From positions 1 to 56,150 of the forward strand of contig JAQUMN010000023.1 of the NCBI GenBank assembly GCA_028718125.1: 56,150 nt of DNA. The letters are read 5' to 3'. This DNA is from Kiritimatiellia bacterium. Its GTDB lineage: Bacteria > Verrucomicrobiota > Kiritimatiellia > JAAZAB01. The translations under genes were made by a program, and so were the position numbers. This document shows positions 25,382-34,126 of the stretch, piece by piece (position 1 is the stretch's first letter; each line of letters starts with the position of its first letter). The notes under the pieces are model-generated. The model ran no database searches. It saw only the letters and a list, made by a program, of their open reading frames with translations, and was not told the origin of the DNA.

Positions 25382-26026
25382 TCATTCGGTCTGCAGGGAT
25401 GCGATAAATGTGTCGGCCTGGGCGATGGCGACCTCCATCTCGTTGACCAGTCTGTCCACATTTGTCTGAACATTGATCAATTCGCCGCTCAGCCCGGCGA
25501 GAGCCTTGGCGTTCAGGTTGTGCTTCATGAAAAGAACTTGGTCGCGCAGAGGGTCCAGCGCGGGTTCCAGTTTGGATTCGGCCTTTTTCATGGCCGCGAT
25601 CAGCTCCTTGTATTTCACCCTCGTCATGTCATATTTCTGCTGGCTCGCCTTCCGTAGCGTATCGCTGGAGTACTGCTTGATTTCCGAGCGCCATTCGCTG
25701 AACAGCGCATCCGAGACATCCTCAACTGCGCTGATGCGGCTTCGCACGGCGGCGGCCTCGGACTCGCTCTTCTGCAGCGTGGCGTTAAGTTTGTTGTATT
25801 GTTTCTCCAGGTCGCCGTCCTGGAAGTTGACAACGTCCTTGAACTGTTCCATGGCCGTCAGGAACTGCTGTTTTGCCTCATTTTGCGTGTCGCGCGCCGC
25901 CTTGACGCGGTCCACCATGATGTCGCGCTTATGCACTCCCAGCTTTTCCATGGTCCCGTAGTATACGGTGCTGCAGCCACTGAGTACGAGAATGGCGGCG
26001 CTTAGAATGAGCAGTGGTATTTTCAT
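25382..26026 (-). CDS. DUF2959-type lipoprotein
   Basis: A 214-residue lipoprotein. MKIPLLILSAAILVLSGCS is a lipoprotein signal with lipobox Cys18. The rest is a long helical, Gln/Lys/Glu-rich protein typical of DUF2959: YYGTMEKLGVHKRDIMVDRV (~22-41) and a coiled-coil-like centre (~50-150). Function unknown; it should be anchored at the outer or inner membrane, facing the periplasm. I set the start at 26026; the open frame extends 54 codons further, but those encode no signal. Copy C of the promoter-like repeat is ~107 bp upstream. Confidence 0.85.
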   Translation of the reverse strand: MKIPLLILSAAILVLSGCSTVYYGTMEKLGVHKRDIMVDRVKAARDTQNEAKQQFLTAMEQFKDVVNFQDGDLEKQYNKLNATLQKSESEAAAVRSRISAVEDVSDALFSEWRSEIKQYSSDTLRKASQQKYDMTRVKYKELIAAMKKAESKLEPALDPLRDQVLFMKHNLNAKALAGLSGELINVQTNVDRLVNEMEVAIAQADTFIASLQTE

Positions 26027-26132
26027 GTGCGGCTCGTTTTTGCTGAGAAGCTCAATGCCCAACGATTCTGTCGAAAAACGTATTTGCAGCATGCAAATCA
26101 TGCTTTTGCTGCAATCCATTCTTGGTTTAAAG

Positions 26133-26160
26133 GCTATACCCGCCCAGGCGGAAGTCAACA
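26133..26160 (-). promoter_or_regulatory. Promoter-like intergenic repeat, copy C
   Basis: On the minus strand TTGACT (26158-26153), the palindrome CCGCCTGGGCGG and TATAGC (26138-26133) repeat the pattern of copies A and B. The downstream TATAGCCTTTAAACCAA matches copy B. It lies ~107 bp upstream of the DUF2959 start. Confidence 0.45.
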
Positions 26161-26460
26161 CTGAAAATTCAGGCAACATAAGAAACATCCAATCATGCGC
26201 ATTGTTTCATTCACCTGTAAAATTGTGGCGGAGCGATGGGATTAAGATTAATGTTTCTGTTTCAAGGAAGGCAATGGATAATGAAATGTATTTACGATAG
26301 ATGTGGATACATGTAATATTCGTCAAAAGGCGGAGTTATGAGCGGCTTTGATCCAGGGAAAGTATCGGCTGATCTTCTCAGCGGTCGGGTGCGTTCGAGG
26401 CGTGACGCAAGCAATGTCTCGCCGCGTAAATGCATTGTTTGAATTTTAAAATACCTGAAG
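26161..26460. other. Divergent intergenic region
   Basis: About 300 bp between the lipoprotein and the ferritin-like gene hold no gene I can support. It should contain the promoter of the ferritin-rubrerythrin pair, but no clear consensus was found. Confidence 0.4.
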
Positions 26461-26475
26461 AAAGGAGACCTGCTA

Positions 26476-26967
26476 ATGTCCCTAATATTTAATGCGGACG
26501 AGATATTTCAGATAGGCGTGGAAATTGAGAGAAATGGCAAAGCGTTTTATCAGGCGGCGGCAAAGTCCGCGCAAACGTCTGAAACAAAAAAACTATTTGA
26601 GGAACTCGCCAAATGGGAGTCGGGCCACATCATCGTTTTTGAGACTTTAAAAAACAAGCTGGCCGAAAGCGCGCGGGAAAATACTGCTTTTGATCCTGAC
26701 AATGAAGCGCTCCTTTACCTGAAGGCTGCAGCTGATACACATGTTTTCGGGCGGAATGCAAATGCCGAAGCTTTGGCAGAAGAATGCAAGACTACCCGGG
26801 CAGCATTGAAGATGGCCCTGGGTTTTGAAAAGGATTCTGTTGTGGTGTATGCCAATATGCGAAACCTGGTGCCGGAGAAACTTGGCAAGCCCGATATAGA
26901 CAAACTGCTCAATGAAGAACTCCAGCACATCAGCATGTTAAACGATAAGATTAACGCTTTGAAATAG
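26476..26967 (+). CDS. Ferritin-like diiron protein
   Basis: A 163-residue four-helix-bundle protein of the rubrerythrin/ferritin-like group without a rubredoxin domain. Iron-ligand type motifs are EIERNGKAFYQAAAKSA (~19-35), EELAKWESGHIIVFE (~43-57) and LNEELQHISMLND (~147-159). It probably takes part in peroxide or oxygen defence or iron handling in an anaerobe. AGGAG precedes the ATG. It lies 15 bp upstream of the rubrerythrin gene, so the two form an operon. Confidence 0.85.
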   Translation: MSLIFNADEIFQIGVEIERNGKAFYQAAAKSAQTSETKKLFEELAKWESGHIIVFETLKNKLAESARENTAFDPDNEALLYLKAAADTHVFGRNANAEALAEECKTTRAALKMALGFEKDSVVVYANMRNLVPEKLGKPDIDKLLNEELQHISMLNDKINALK

Positions 26968-26982
26968 AGAAGGGGATTAATT

Positions 26983-27483
26983 ATGGCTACTGATAAAAAT
27001 TTGCAGGATGCTTTCGCAGGCGAGAGTCAGGCGAACAGGAAATATCTGGCCTTTGCAAAAAAGGCCGAAACAGATGGTTTTTCACAAACGGCAAAATTAT
27101 TTCGAGCTGCTGCTGAAGCGGAGACTGTGCATGCCCATGCCCATTTGAGAGTAGCCGGCGGCATCAAAGGTACGGCTGATAATCTCAAAGAAGCAATAGA
27201 AGGTGAAGGTTTCGAGTTCCAGAAGATGTATCCGAAGTTTGTTGCCGAGGCCAAGTCGGAAGGAAATAAGCGCGCCGAAATATCCTTCACAAATGCCATG
27301 GCTGTTGAAAAGATCCATCACGGTTTATATAAAGGCGCTTTGGATGCGATTGAGGCCGGATCCGATCTGCCTGCGATAAAAATATTTGTTTGCGCGGTCT
27401 GCGGTAATACCGTGACAAGCAAGGCGCCTGATAAGTGCCCGATATGCGGTGCATCCAACGATCGTTTTGCAGAGGTCAAATAG
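26983..27483 (+). CDS. rbr: Rubrerythrin
   Basis: A 166-residue peroxide-reducing diiron protein. The N-terminal four-helix domain has AGESQANRKYLAFAKKAE (~11-28) and EAETVHAHAHLRVAGG (~46-61); the C-terminal rubredoxin-like domain has CAVCG (~137-141) and CPICG (~152-156), which bind one iron in Cys4. It reduces hydrogen peroxide with electrons from rubredoxin or NADH systems, which suggests a strict or facultative anaerobe. Complete frame, AGAAGGGG upstream of the ATG. Confidence 0.95.
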   Translation: MATDKNLQDAFAGESQANRKYLAFAKKAETDGFSQTAKLFRAAAEAETVHAHAHLRVAGGIKGTADNLKEAIEGEGFEFQKMYPKFVAEAKSEGNKRAEISFTNAMAVEKIHHGLYKGALDAIEAGSDLPAIKIFVCAVCGNTVTSKAPDKCPICGASNDRFAEVK

Positions 27484-27491
27484 AATGAAGC

Positions 27492-27698
27492 TTAATTATC
27501 CGGCCCCTGAATGCGGGTCACCTGGTTGTGGTACAACTCCATAAGGTTTTCTTTGCGCCCGTATGCGTCATCAACGCCAAACGGCCCGAAGACGCTGCAA
27601 AGGAGAATGCGCGGGACCTTATCCGAAGCGGCGCATCCTGGCGGCCTTTTTTTATCAGCCTTCGTTATCGGTTTCATATTACCATTCTCCTGGTCCAC
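27492..27698 (-). pseudogene. N-terminal fragment of a B12-binding radical SAM gene
   Basis: The 68-residue frame ends FGVDDAYGRKENLMELYHNQ then VTRIQGPDN and stops. From memory, this block (ILLCSVFGPF, then ENxMELYHNQVTRxQG) is the start of a family of large cobalamin-binding radical SAM proteins. The remaining ~450 residues are absent, because rubrerythrin follows directly. No start-site signal was judged reliable. The 27699-28016 interval holds no other gene that I can support. Confidence 0.55.
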
Positions 27699-28016
27699 CC
27701 ATCATCCGTTCACCCGCCGGGTTCCGGATTTTCTTGGTCTGCGGTATATCGCTTTTCTTAAAAAGATTTCAGATACAATGTATGTCATGAACTCTCGTTG
27801 CATTCCCGTAGTTGGCGGGCGGCTTCGGCGCCGGTCAATCCGGATGCAGTCGAAATGCGCGCATCCTTTGCAAAAAGAGGCATTGTGATCAGCGACGCAA
27901 TGTCGGCCGGAACCAAGGCGGATAAAAGCATTGTCAAATATAATGAATCTAAAAACAATCTAAATTAATCCGTAACATATGACTTATGGCGCGTTGGTTG
28001 ATCCTTGAATGCGCTT

Positions 28017-28682
28017 TTACTTGAACTGTTTTACAAAGTCACGGAATTGGGTTTTCAAACGCTCCAGCTCGTCCCCAAGGGCAGTTAGACGAGTTTCCAG
28101 GGTAACGATTCGTTCGTTCTCGGCCATTACGGCGAGACGGACTGGTTCCAGGGGCGGTTGCGGCATTTTTGCTTCATCAGGGAGTTCGCCGCACAGACGA
28201 TGCGCATAGCGTTCTTCCCGCTGGCCAATCAGGCGGGGAAACTTGGATGCCAAGGCTCCTCCTTCCCAGGCGGCCAATTCGCTCAGAATACTTTGGACCT
28301 CGGCCGTATCCGTAAACGGAACCATGCGGGCAGCATGGGTGCGCAGCTCGCCTGTTGTCTGCGGGCCGCGCAAGACAAGTTCGCAGAGCAGAGCCAATTG
28401 CTGCGGCGTCAGCGCAAGTATATCCAGTATATTATGCCGGTATTTCGGCACGCGACTATTGGCCAACGCAACGGATGACGCCAATTTTTTTTCGCGGAGG
28501 CTATCCAGAGCCCGGACAACTTCCTTTTCGTCCGCCTGCATTATGGGATCGCGGTTTGACTTCTGGTTACAGGCGGCTGTCAGCGCCGAGAGCGTCAGCG
28601 GGTAATACTCCGGCGTGGTGACGGCTTTCTCGATCAGACAACCCAATACGCGTGCTTCCATCGGACTCAAGATCACATTCAT
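28017..28682 (-). CDS. YceH-family (DUF480) protein
   Basis: A 221-residue protein of the YceH/DUF480 family. MNVILSPMEARVLGCLIEKA and TTPEYYPLTLSALTAACNQK are the conserved start; the fold is tandem winged-helix domains, so it may bind DNA, but its role is not settled. A C-terminal coiled-coil-like tail (~185-221) follows. I chose the ATG at 28682, which overlaps the stop of the zinc-ribbon gene as ATGA, indicating translational coupling. Confidence 0.9.
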   Translation of the reverse strand: MNVILSPMEARVLGCLIEKAVTTPEYYPLTLSALTAACNQKSNRDPIMQADEKEVVRALDSLREKKLASSVALANSRVPKYRHNILDILALTPQQLALLCELVLRGPQTTGELRTHAARMVPFTDTAEVQSILSELAAWEGGALASKFPRLIGQREERYAHRLCGELPDEAKMPQPPLEPVRLAVMAENERIVTLETRLTALGDELERLKTQFRDFVKQFK

Positions 28683-28987
28683 GCGCACCTCCAATTAATA
28701 AAAACGATACTGAAGAGAAGCACAACAAAAGCCAGCCCGATCAGGACCGCCCAGATAAGCCGTTTTTTATCGCACGGCTTTTTTGCATCGCCGAATTCCT
28801 TGCGAAGATATTCGTCATAATTGAATTCATCATCCGGCAGATCAAGGCCGTCATATACGGTGCGATCTTCATTCCAGCCTGTCGTATCGTCAGCCCCGCA
28901 TTCGGGACAGGCGCGTGCTGCCGGAGGTATTTCGGCACTACACACGGGACATATGTCCGGAGGTGTCATGGCGGTGTTCCTCAACAT
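28679..28987 (-). CDS. Zinc-ribbon membrane protein
   Basis: A ~102-residue protein with a four-Cys zinc ribbon (CPVC, then CPEC at ~12-30), an acidic linker, and one C-terminal transmembrane helix (LIWAVLIGLAFVVLLFSIVF). It is likely tail-anchored with the ribbon in the cytoplasm. Function unknown. Starts at 28987 or 28969 are both possible; neither has a strong ribosome binding site. It is coupled to yceH by ATGA. Confidence 0.7.
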   Translation of the reverse strand: MLRNTAMTPPDICPVCSAEIPPAARACPECGADDTTGWNEDRTVYDGLDLPDDEFNYDEYLRKEFGDAKKPCDKKRLIWAVLIGLAFVVLLFSIVFINWRCA

Positions 28988-29060
28988 TAGTCCGGGCTTG
29001 AAATGCCGGTCAACGCACGGGGGAACCAATCGCTCCCCGGCGACTCTATCCGGCATCTGT

Positions 29061-29249
29061 TCAGTGGATCTTGATTGCCCCGGCGGGACAGACTCGCTCG
29101 CAGCCACGGCGTTTGTCGCACCGGTTTTCGTCGGTTACTTTGCATACATGGTCGGTCTCGTCCAGTCGCAGAATCTGTTTCGGGCAAAGTTTGACGCAAG
29201 CCCCGCAGCCTGTGCAAAGCTCCTCGTCAATAACCACGATCTTGTTCAT
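29061..29249 (-). CDS. Small 4Fe-4S ferredoxin
   Basis: A 62-residue ferredoxin. The first cluster motif is regular, CTGCGACVKLCP (CxxCxxCxxxCP, ~12-23). The second is irregular: Cys residues at HVC, RC, GC and VCP, spaced about x7, x5 and x3, so a second cluster is likely but unusual. It lies 92 bp downstream of the ACT-domain gene in the iorAB-paaK cluster. Since IorA here lacks its own ferredoxin domain, this protein may carry its electrons. Confidence 0.85.
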   Translation of the reverse strand: MNKIVVIDEELCTGCGACVKLCPKQILRLDETDHVCKVTDENRCDKRRGCERVCPAGAIKIH

Positions 29250-29341
29250 TGGCCGACCTTTTTTATGCCGAAGTTAATATAATGCTGTAGGGAGGTATAC
29301 ACTACCCGGCCAGGGCTTCATATCACAAGCGCAAATTGAAT

Positions 29342-29773
29342 TTAGCGCGCAAACATGGAGATTTTATCGACTATTCCTATCCCGGATTGCCTGAGAATTT
29401 CGATGGCTTCATCTGCCTTGTCAAAACGCAGGATTAGAATGCTGTTCCCGCCGCGGTTTGTGGTGAACGCGTACATGTAATCGATGTTTATTCCGGAGCG
29501 CTCGAGCACGTGCAGAATGCCTGCAAAGCCGCCGGACCTGTCCGGAACTTTTACGGCGACGACTTCCGTGATCTTTACAACCGCGCCGGATTTTTCGAGA
29601 ACCTTGAATGCTTTTTCCCAATCCTCGACAATTATCCTGAGAATGCCAAAGTTTTGCGTATCGGCAAGCGAGAGGGTAAGTATGTTTATGCCCGCATTTG
29701 CAAGCGCATCGCATGGCTTGGTAAGGCGCCCGGGCTGGTTTTCGAGAAAGACCGAAATCTGATGGAGTTTCAT
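29342..29773 (-). CDS. Tandem ACT-domain protein
   Basis: A 143-residue protein made of two ACT domains: ~1-68 starting KLHQISVFLENQPGRL, and ~70-140 starting VKVPDRSGGFAGILHVLERS. Such proteins bind amino acids and often regulate or accompany phenylacetate-CoA ligase/indolepyruvate oxidoreductase genes. Its start overlaps the paaK stop by four bases (ATGA), so it is translated with PaaK. It may sense an aromatic amino acid or branched-chain ligand; this is inference. Confidence 0.9.
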   Translation of the reverse strand: MKLHQISVFLENQPGRLTKPCDALANAGINILTLSLADTQNFGILRIIVEDWEKAFKVLEKSGAVVKITEVVAVKVPDRSGGFAGILHVLERSGINIDYMYAFTTNRGGNSILILRFDKADEAIEILRQSGIGIVDKISMFAR

Positions 29774-31116
29774 AATTTATCCCCCGGGTTCATGGTTCTC
29801 CGGTCAACGACACGTTTTGCTTTTCCCTGGCTGCGTTCGATTGTTTGCGGCTCCACGAGCCTCACGTTCATCCGCAGCCCGACAACGTGTTCGATCGACA
29901 GGCTGATTTTCCCGCGCAGGTTTTCCATTTCGCTGATTCTGTCGCTGAACACTTCCCTGGTCACTTCCACCTGGACTTCAACCTGGTCAAGCCCGTTGGC
30001 CTTAGTGAGGATAACCAAGTAATGCGGAAACGTTTGTTCAACCTTGAGCAGGGCGGCCTCGATCTGCGACGGGTAGACGTTGACGCCGCGGATGATGAAC
30101 ATGTCGTCGCTGCGGTGGTCGATCCGCATGATGCGGCGAAGCGTCCTCCCGCATTTGCAAGGTTCAGGAAGGATCGTTGTCATGTCATGCGTCCGGTAAC
30201 GGAGCATGGGCGTTGCCTCTTTTTGCAGGGTGGAGAGCACGAGCTCGCCTTCTTTCCCATCAGGCAGATTTTTACCGCTGACGGGATCTATTATTTCCGG
30301 GTAAAAACAGTCTTCAAAAACATGGAGCCCGCAATGCCTTTCGCATTCCGCTGCCACGCCCGGCCCGATTATTTCGGTCAGCCCGTAAATATCGAACGCC
30401 TTGATCCCGGCTCCTTTTTCAATGAACAGGCGCATGCCTTCCGTCCACGGTTCCGCACCGAAGACGCCAACCCGGAGCGGCAGCTTTTTCAGGTCTACGC
30501 CCATTTTTTCGGCATGTTCCATGAGATGAATGAAATAAGTCGGCGTGCAGCAGATGGCGGTTACCTTCAAGTCGCAGAGCAGCATGATCTGCCGCTCGGT
30601 GTTGCCTCCGGAAATGGGAATGACTGTTGCGCCCAGCGCTTCGGCGCCATAATGCAAGCCCAGTCCGCCGGTGAACAAGCCGTAGCCGAAAGCATTTTGC
30701 AGGATATCGCCACGGTGCATGCCTGCCGCGGCAAGGGTGCGCATGATCACGTTTTTCCAGACTTCCATGTCGCGCGCGGTATATCCGACGACGATCGGTT
30801 TCCCCGTTGTGCCGCTCGAGGCGTGCAGCCTGACCACATCCTTCATGGGGCTGGCAAACAGCCCGAACGGATAAGTGGTGCGCAGGTCGTTCTTTTCCGA
30901 GAAAGGAAGCAGCGAAATGTCGGCGATGCCTTTGATATCCTGCGGTTTGACTTTCCGGGCATCCATTCTTTTCCTGAAGCACGCCACGTTCGCGTAGGCG
31001 CTTTCGACAACGGAACGCAGGCGTTTGCCCTGGAGCTCCCCGAGTTTTTTCAAAGGCATGAAATCCGGCATCGAGACCGCGTGAACATGCCAGTTATGAC
31101 AGGAGGGCTCTTTCAT
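29770..31116 (-). CDS. paaK: Phenylacetate-CoA ligase
   Basis: A 448-residue AMP-forming ligase that activates phenylacetate (or other arylacetates) to the CoA thioester using ATP. SSGTTGKPIVVGYT (~97-110) is the AMP-binding P-loop-like motif; DIYGLTEIIGPG (~243-254) and the C-terminal IIRGVNVYPSQIEAALL (~350-366) are also typical. Encoded between iorB (4-bp overlap) and the ACT gene (4-bp overlap). In such clusters it may run in reverse, making ATP from aryl-acetyl-CoA produced by the oxidoreductase. Confidence 0.95.
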   Translation of the reverse strand: MKEPSCHNWHVHAVSMPDFMPLKKLGELQGKRLRSVVESAYANVACFRKRMDARKVKPQDIKGIADISLLPFSEKNDLRTTYPFGLFASPMKDVVRLHASSGTTGKPIVVGYTARDMEVWKNVIMRTLAAAGMHRGDILQNAFGYGLFTGGLGLHYGAEALGATVIPISGGNTERQIMLLCDLKVTAICCTPTYFIHLMEHAEKMGVDLKKLPLRVGVFGAEPWTEGMRLFIEKGAGIKAFDIYGLTEIIGPGVAAECERHCGLHVFEDCFYPEIIDPVSGKNLPDGKEGELVLSTLQKEATPMLRYRTHDMTTILPEPCKCGRTLRRIMRIDHRSDDMFIIRGVNVYPSQIEAALLKVEQTFPHYLVILTKANGLDQVEVQVEVTREVFSDRISEMENLRGKISLSIEHVVGLRMNVRLVEPQTIERSQGKAKRVVDRRTMNPGDKL

Positions 31117-31619
31117 TGATGTTTTTCCGCGATTGCTTGGTTCATGATTTTATGGCCGAGGTTGAACGCGGAGATGTTAATATCGACCACTTCCTTGCCG
31201 AATATTTTTTCCAGGACATCCAGCCAGATTTTATGGTGGAAATCAAGCTTGGCGCTCAGTGCGCCGAGCATGGCGATGTTGAGGCTCTTTTTATGGGGAA
31301 AACCGGACGGACCGAAAATCACGGATGAAATTATTTCCGCGCCCATGCGCAAATCATGCCCGAATACGTCAGCCTGATCATCGGCCATGAGGAGGAGATA
31401 ATCAGTTTCCCCGTCGGGTATCATCGGGCTGAATACTTTTTTGCCGAACCGGATGTCGCTCGAAACCGATCCTCCCCGCTGGCTCATGCCGTGCAATTCG
31501 GAACGCTTGACATCATAGCCTGCAAGAAAAGCGGTTTCCGCCAGTATGCCGGCCGCCGTCAGGATACCCATGCCTCCGCGCCCGGTTATTTTTATGTTTG
31601 TGACTTTGGCTTGGTACAT
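31113..31619 (-). CDS. iorB: Indolepyruvate ferredoxin oxidoreductase, beta subunit
   Basis: A 168-residue subunit (gamma-type domain) of the 2-oxoacid:ferredoxin oxidoreductase. KITGRGGMGILTAAGILAETA (two parts, KITGRGGMG and ILTAAGILAETA) and SELHGMSQRGGSVSSDIRFG (~41-60) are the family signatures. With IorA it oxidatively decarboxylates indolepyruvate, phenylpyruvate and hydroxyphenylpyruvate to acyl-CoA. It lies 9 bp downstream of iorA and overlaps paaK by four bases. Confidence 0.92.
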   Translation of the reverse strand: MYQAKVTNIKITGRGGMGILTAAGILAETAFLAGYDVKRSELHGMSQRGGSVSSDIRFGKKVFSPMIPDGETDYLLLMADDQADVFGHDLRMGAEIISSVIFGPSGFPHKKSLNIAMLGALSAKLDFHHKIWLDVLEKIFGKEVVDINISAFNLGHKIMNQAIAEKHQ

Positions 31620-31628
31620 GAATAAAAT

Positions 31629-33218
31629 TCATTCCTGTGCTTTTTCCAGCTTTCTTATCCTTAAGGCGGCGAGAAGGCATACTTGACGGGCGATTAAAAC
31701 CGAAAGAGCATTTGAATCCAAAGCCTTTTTCAGTTCGCCTCTGAATTTATCGGCTTTGCCGGGCAGGTTGAAGACCTGGACGTTTTTGACGCCGGCGCCC
31801 CTGCAAATATCCTCAATTATGACACGGTTTGTTTTCCGGTGGTCCAGCTTTCTTCCCGTAGCGGGGTGCTCCTGCAGCCCGGTCATCGCGGTCGTGCCAT
31901 TATCGAGAATAACCACCGTGTGTCCTGTCGCGGGCGGGTTGTAAACCATTTCCACGATTCCAGTGATTCCGCTGTGAATGAAGGTGCTGTCGCCAATCAC
32001 GCTCACAACACGCCGGGCCTCATTTTCCGGGAGAGCGTGCCGCATTCCGAGCCCGACGGTTATTCCCGCGCCCATGTCGATCATGGTATCCATCGCATTG
32101 AGCGGCGGAAGGACCGCCAGGGTATAGCACCCTATGTCTCCGGAAACCAGGCAGTTCATTTCCTTGAGAATGGCAAACACGGTCCGATGGGGGCACCCCT
32201 GGCAGAGCGATGGGGGCATCCCTTTTGCCGGTTCAGGGTCGGGCGATTTATCACCGCTAATTATTTTTTTAACTCTGCTGACATTCAGTTCGCCGATCCT
32301 GAATTTTTTTTCCTTTCCGCGGACATTTACCCCTTCCCCGCGGATTTCCGTCACGAGATAAGGATCGTTTTCTTCGATGACAAGACAGTCACCGTGTTTC
32401 CTGGCGAATGCTGCGATAATGCCGATGGGAAGGGGGTTGGTCATGCCAAGCTTGAGAACAGGGGCCTCCGGGGCGGCTTCGCGGCAATGGGCAAAGCTTA
32501 CTCCCGAACTGATTAAGGCCGGTTTTCCTTTGCCTGCAATGGTCAGGTTCGGCCCTTCAGCTTCATTCCATTTCCGGATTTCTTCCAGTTTGATTCTCAG
32601 TCTTTTATGGGCCGGCCTCGCGTGAGCCGGAATCATGACCATTTTTTCAGGCGCCCTTTTGAATCCGGGATCAGGCGCCGCAATCGGCATGTTGCCGTGT
32701 TCAACAATCGTGCATGAGTGGCTGATCCTGGTGGATAATCTCAAGATGACCGGGATGCCCCAGCGTTCCGAAATATTGAAGGCGAGGACGGTAAAATCAT
32801 AGGCCTCCTGAGAATCGGAAGGTTCGAGCATGGGAACCGCCGCGGCAACCGCGTAGCGCCTGGTATCCTGTTCGTTCTGGCTCGATGCCATCCCCGGATC
32901 GTCCGCAACGACAAAAACCAGCCCGCCCGAAACTCCGGAATATGCGGCCGTGAAAAGAAGGTCGGCCGCCACGTTAAGTCCGACATGTTTCATCGTGACG
33001 ATTGCTCTTGCATTTGAAAATGCAACGCCGAGCGCGACTTCCGCGGCGACTTTTTCATTTGGAGACCACTCCGCCCTTCCCCCAAAACGGGAAAATGATT
33101 CAAGGATTTCTGTTGAAGGCGTTCCGGGATAACCGGTGCCAAGAACAACTCCGCAATGGAAGGCGGCAAGGCCGACGGCTTCATTTCCGCTCAATAGTTG
33201 TTTGTTATGCGCATTCAT
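31629..33218 (-). CDS. iorA: Indolepyruvate ferredoxin oxidoreductase, alpha subunit without ferredoxin domain
   Basis: A ~529-residue TPP enzyme. The pyrimidine-binding part has LSGNEAVGLAAFHCGV and GYPGTPSTEI (~28-37). The TPP-binding domain has CQGCPHRTVF, VSGDIGCYTL, IGDSTFIHSGITG and LDNGTTAMTGLQEHP. Typical IorA is ~600 residues with two C-terminal CxxCxxC motifs; here the chain ends after LSVLIARQVCLLAALR, so the ferredoxin domain is missing. The start at 33218 is the best Met; upstream residues are not conserved-looking. First gene of the iorA-iorB-paaK-ACT operon. Confidence 0.92.
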   Translation of the reverse strand: MNAHNKQLLSGNEAVGLAAFHCGVVLGTGYPGTPSTEILESFSRFGGRAEWSPNEKVAAEVALGVAFSNARAIVTMKHVGLNVAADLLFTAAYSGVSGGLVFVVADDPGMASSQNEQDTRRYAVAAAVPMLEPSDSQEAYDFTVLAFNISERWGIPVILRLSTRISHSCTIVEHGNMPIAAPDPGFKRAPEKMVMIPAHARPAHKRLRIKLEEIRKWNEAEGPNLTIAGKGKPALISSGVSFAHCREAAPEAPVLKLGMTNPLPIGIIAAFARKHGDCLVIEENDPYLVTEIRGEGVNVRGKEKKFRIGELNVSRVKKIISGDKSPDPEPAKGMPPSLCQGCPHRTVFAILKEMNCLVSGDIGCYTLAVLPPLNAMDTMIDMGAGITVGLGMRHALPENEARRVVSVIGDSTFIHSGITGIVEMVYNPPATGHTVVILDNGTTAMTGLQEHPATGRKLDHRKTNRVIIEDICRGAGVKNVQVFNLPGKADKFRGELKKALDSNALSVLIARQVCLLAALRIRKLEKAQE

Positions 33219-33580
33219 GGATTTGAACCCGTTAAGCCAGCCAGCCGGGCCGTGGCCAGCCATACAGCCTTTGCCGATGTGCTCCTTAACCCCGGTCGCT
33301 CATTGATCAGGATAATCTCCGGCCTTCCCGCAGGAAAGGATCCGGTGCGATTGATGCGTTCAATGGGGTTCATGAATACAAGGCAATAGTTCACAGTAAT
33401 AATGCCACAGGGCATATAGCAGGTCAAGGAACCAGAAGCGCCAGGATGACCGGCAACGGCCTGTCATGGCCAGGATAGTTGTGTTGCTCAAGTCCGGCGC
33501 GGGCTGCCCGAGTTGCTTATACTATAACTAAAAGATCGTTGATAACTATGGCGCAAGCGCGCCGGCCTTTGGCGTTATTG
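33219..33580. other. Intergenic region upstream of iorA
   Basis: About 360 bp without a supported gene. It contains the candidate iorA promoter at 33399-33427. Confidence 0.4.
33399..33427 (-). promoter_or_regulatory. Candidate iorA promoter
   Basis: On the minus strand, TTGACC (33427-33422) and CATTAT (33404-33399) are 17 nt apart, ~180 bp upstream of iorA. The hexamers are four to five of six matches. Confidence 0.35.
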
Positions 33581-34126
33581 CTAACAACGGCCAGGCCGAT
33601 TCCAGGCATGCCGGCGTTGGAAACAGATAAATGCCCATGACAGCGGCAAAGCGCCCCAGTATGCGGCCATAACCCAGGGATGCTGCCACCAATTTAATCC
33701 ATCAAAAGCATAAAGCGACAGCGGATATAAAATTGGCGTCTGAAACCGGCCTAACTCGTGCGTAAATATATCCAGAACAATATGAAAAATCCACGCCAAT
33801 GAAGGAATAAACAACGGTTTCCATATTTTGCGCAGGATTAAACACACAAGACCGGCGATCAACAAGCTGTGCGTGGCATTATATAAATCAAAAACATAGC
33901 GCGGCATATGATGAAACGAAGGCGATTGCGCGTTGAGCGTTAAATCAAGGAAATATATTCCGATTGATGCCAAGTCAGGTAATATTGCAAATCCGGCCGC
34001 CGCGAATATTGTCCAATCCATATCCCCGCGCTTTACAGGGCCATCAGATTTATTTTTAAAACACCCGGCAAACCCGATCCGGCTGAAAAAAGTGACGCCA
34101 TATAAGGCATGCGCCAATGTATCCAT
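33581..34126 (-). CDS. YdjM-like membrane metal-dependent hydrolase
   Basis: A 181-residue integral membrane protein of the YdjM/DUF457 family. MDTLAHALYGVTFF carries the first metal-binding His; ILPDLASIGIYFLD and WIFHIVLDIFTHE supply further Asp/His ligands. About four hydrophobic segments. Activity in this family is predicted, not proved. I chose the ATG at 34126, where the conserved part starts; the frame is open 86 codons further, into unrelated sequence. Confidence 0.8.
   Translation of the reverse strand: MDTLAHALYGVTFFSRIGFAGCFKNKSDGPVKRGDMDWTIFAAAGFAILPDLASIGIYFLDLTLNAQSPSFHHMPRYVFDLYNATHSLLIAGLVCLILRKIWKPLFIPSLAWIFHIVLDIFTHELGRFQTPILYPLSLYAFDGLNWWQHPWVMAAYWGALPLSWAFICFQRRHAWNRPGRC

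Noticed and set aside
27528..27888. Plus-strand ORFs after rubrerythrin
   Set aside because: They overlap the radical SAM fragment on the other strand and lack binding sites or recognisable sequence.
29845..31119. 424-codon plus-strand frame opposite paaK
   Set aside because: It is a GC-rich shadow of the clear paaK gene and has no recognisable product or binding site.
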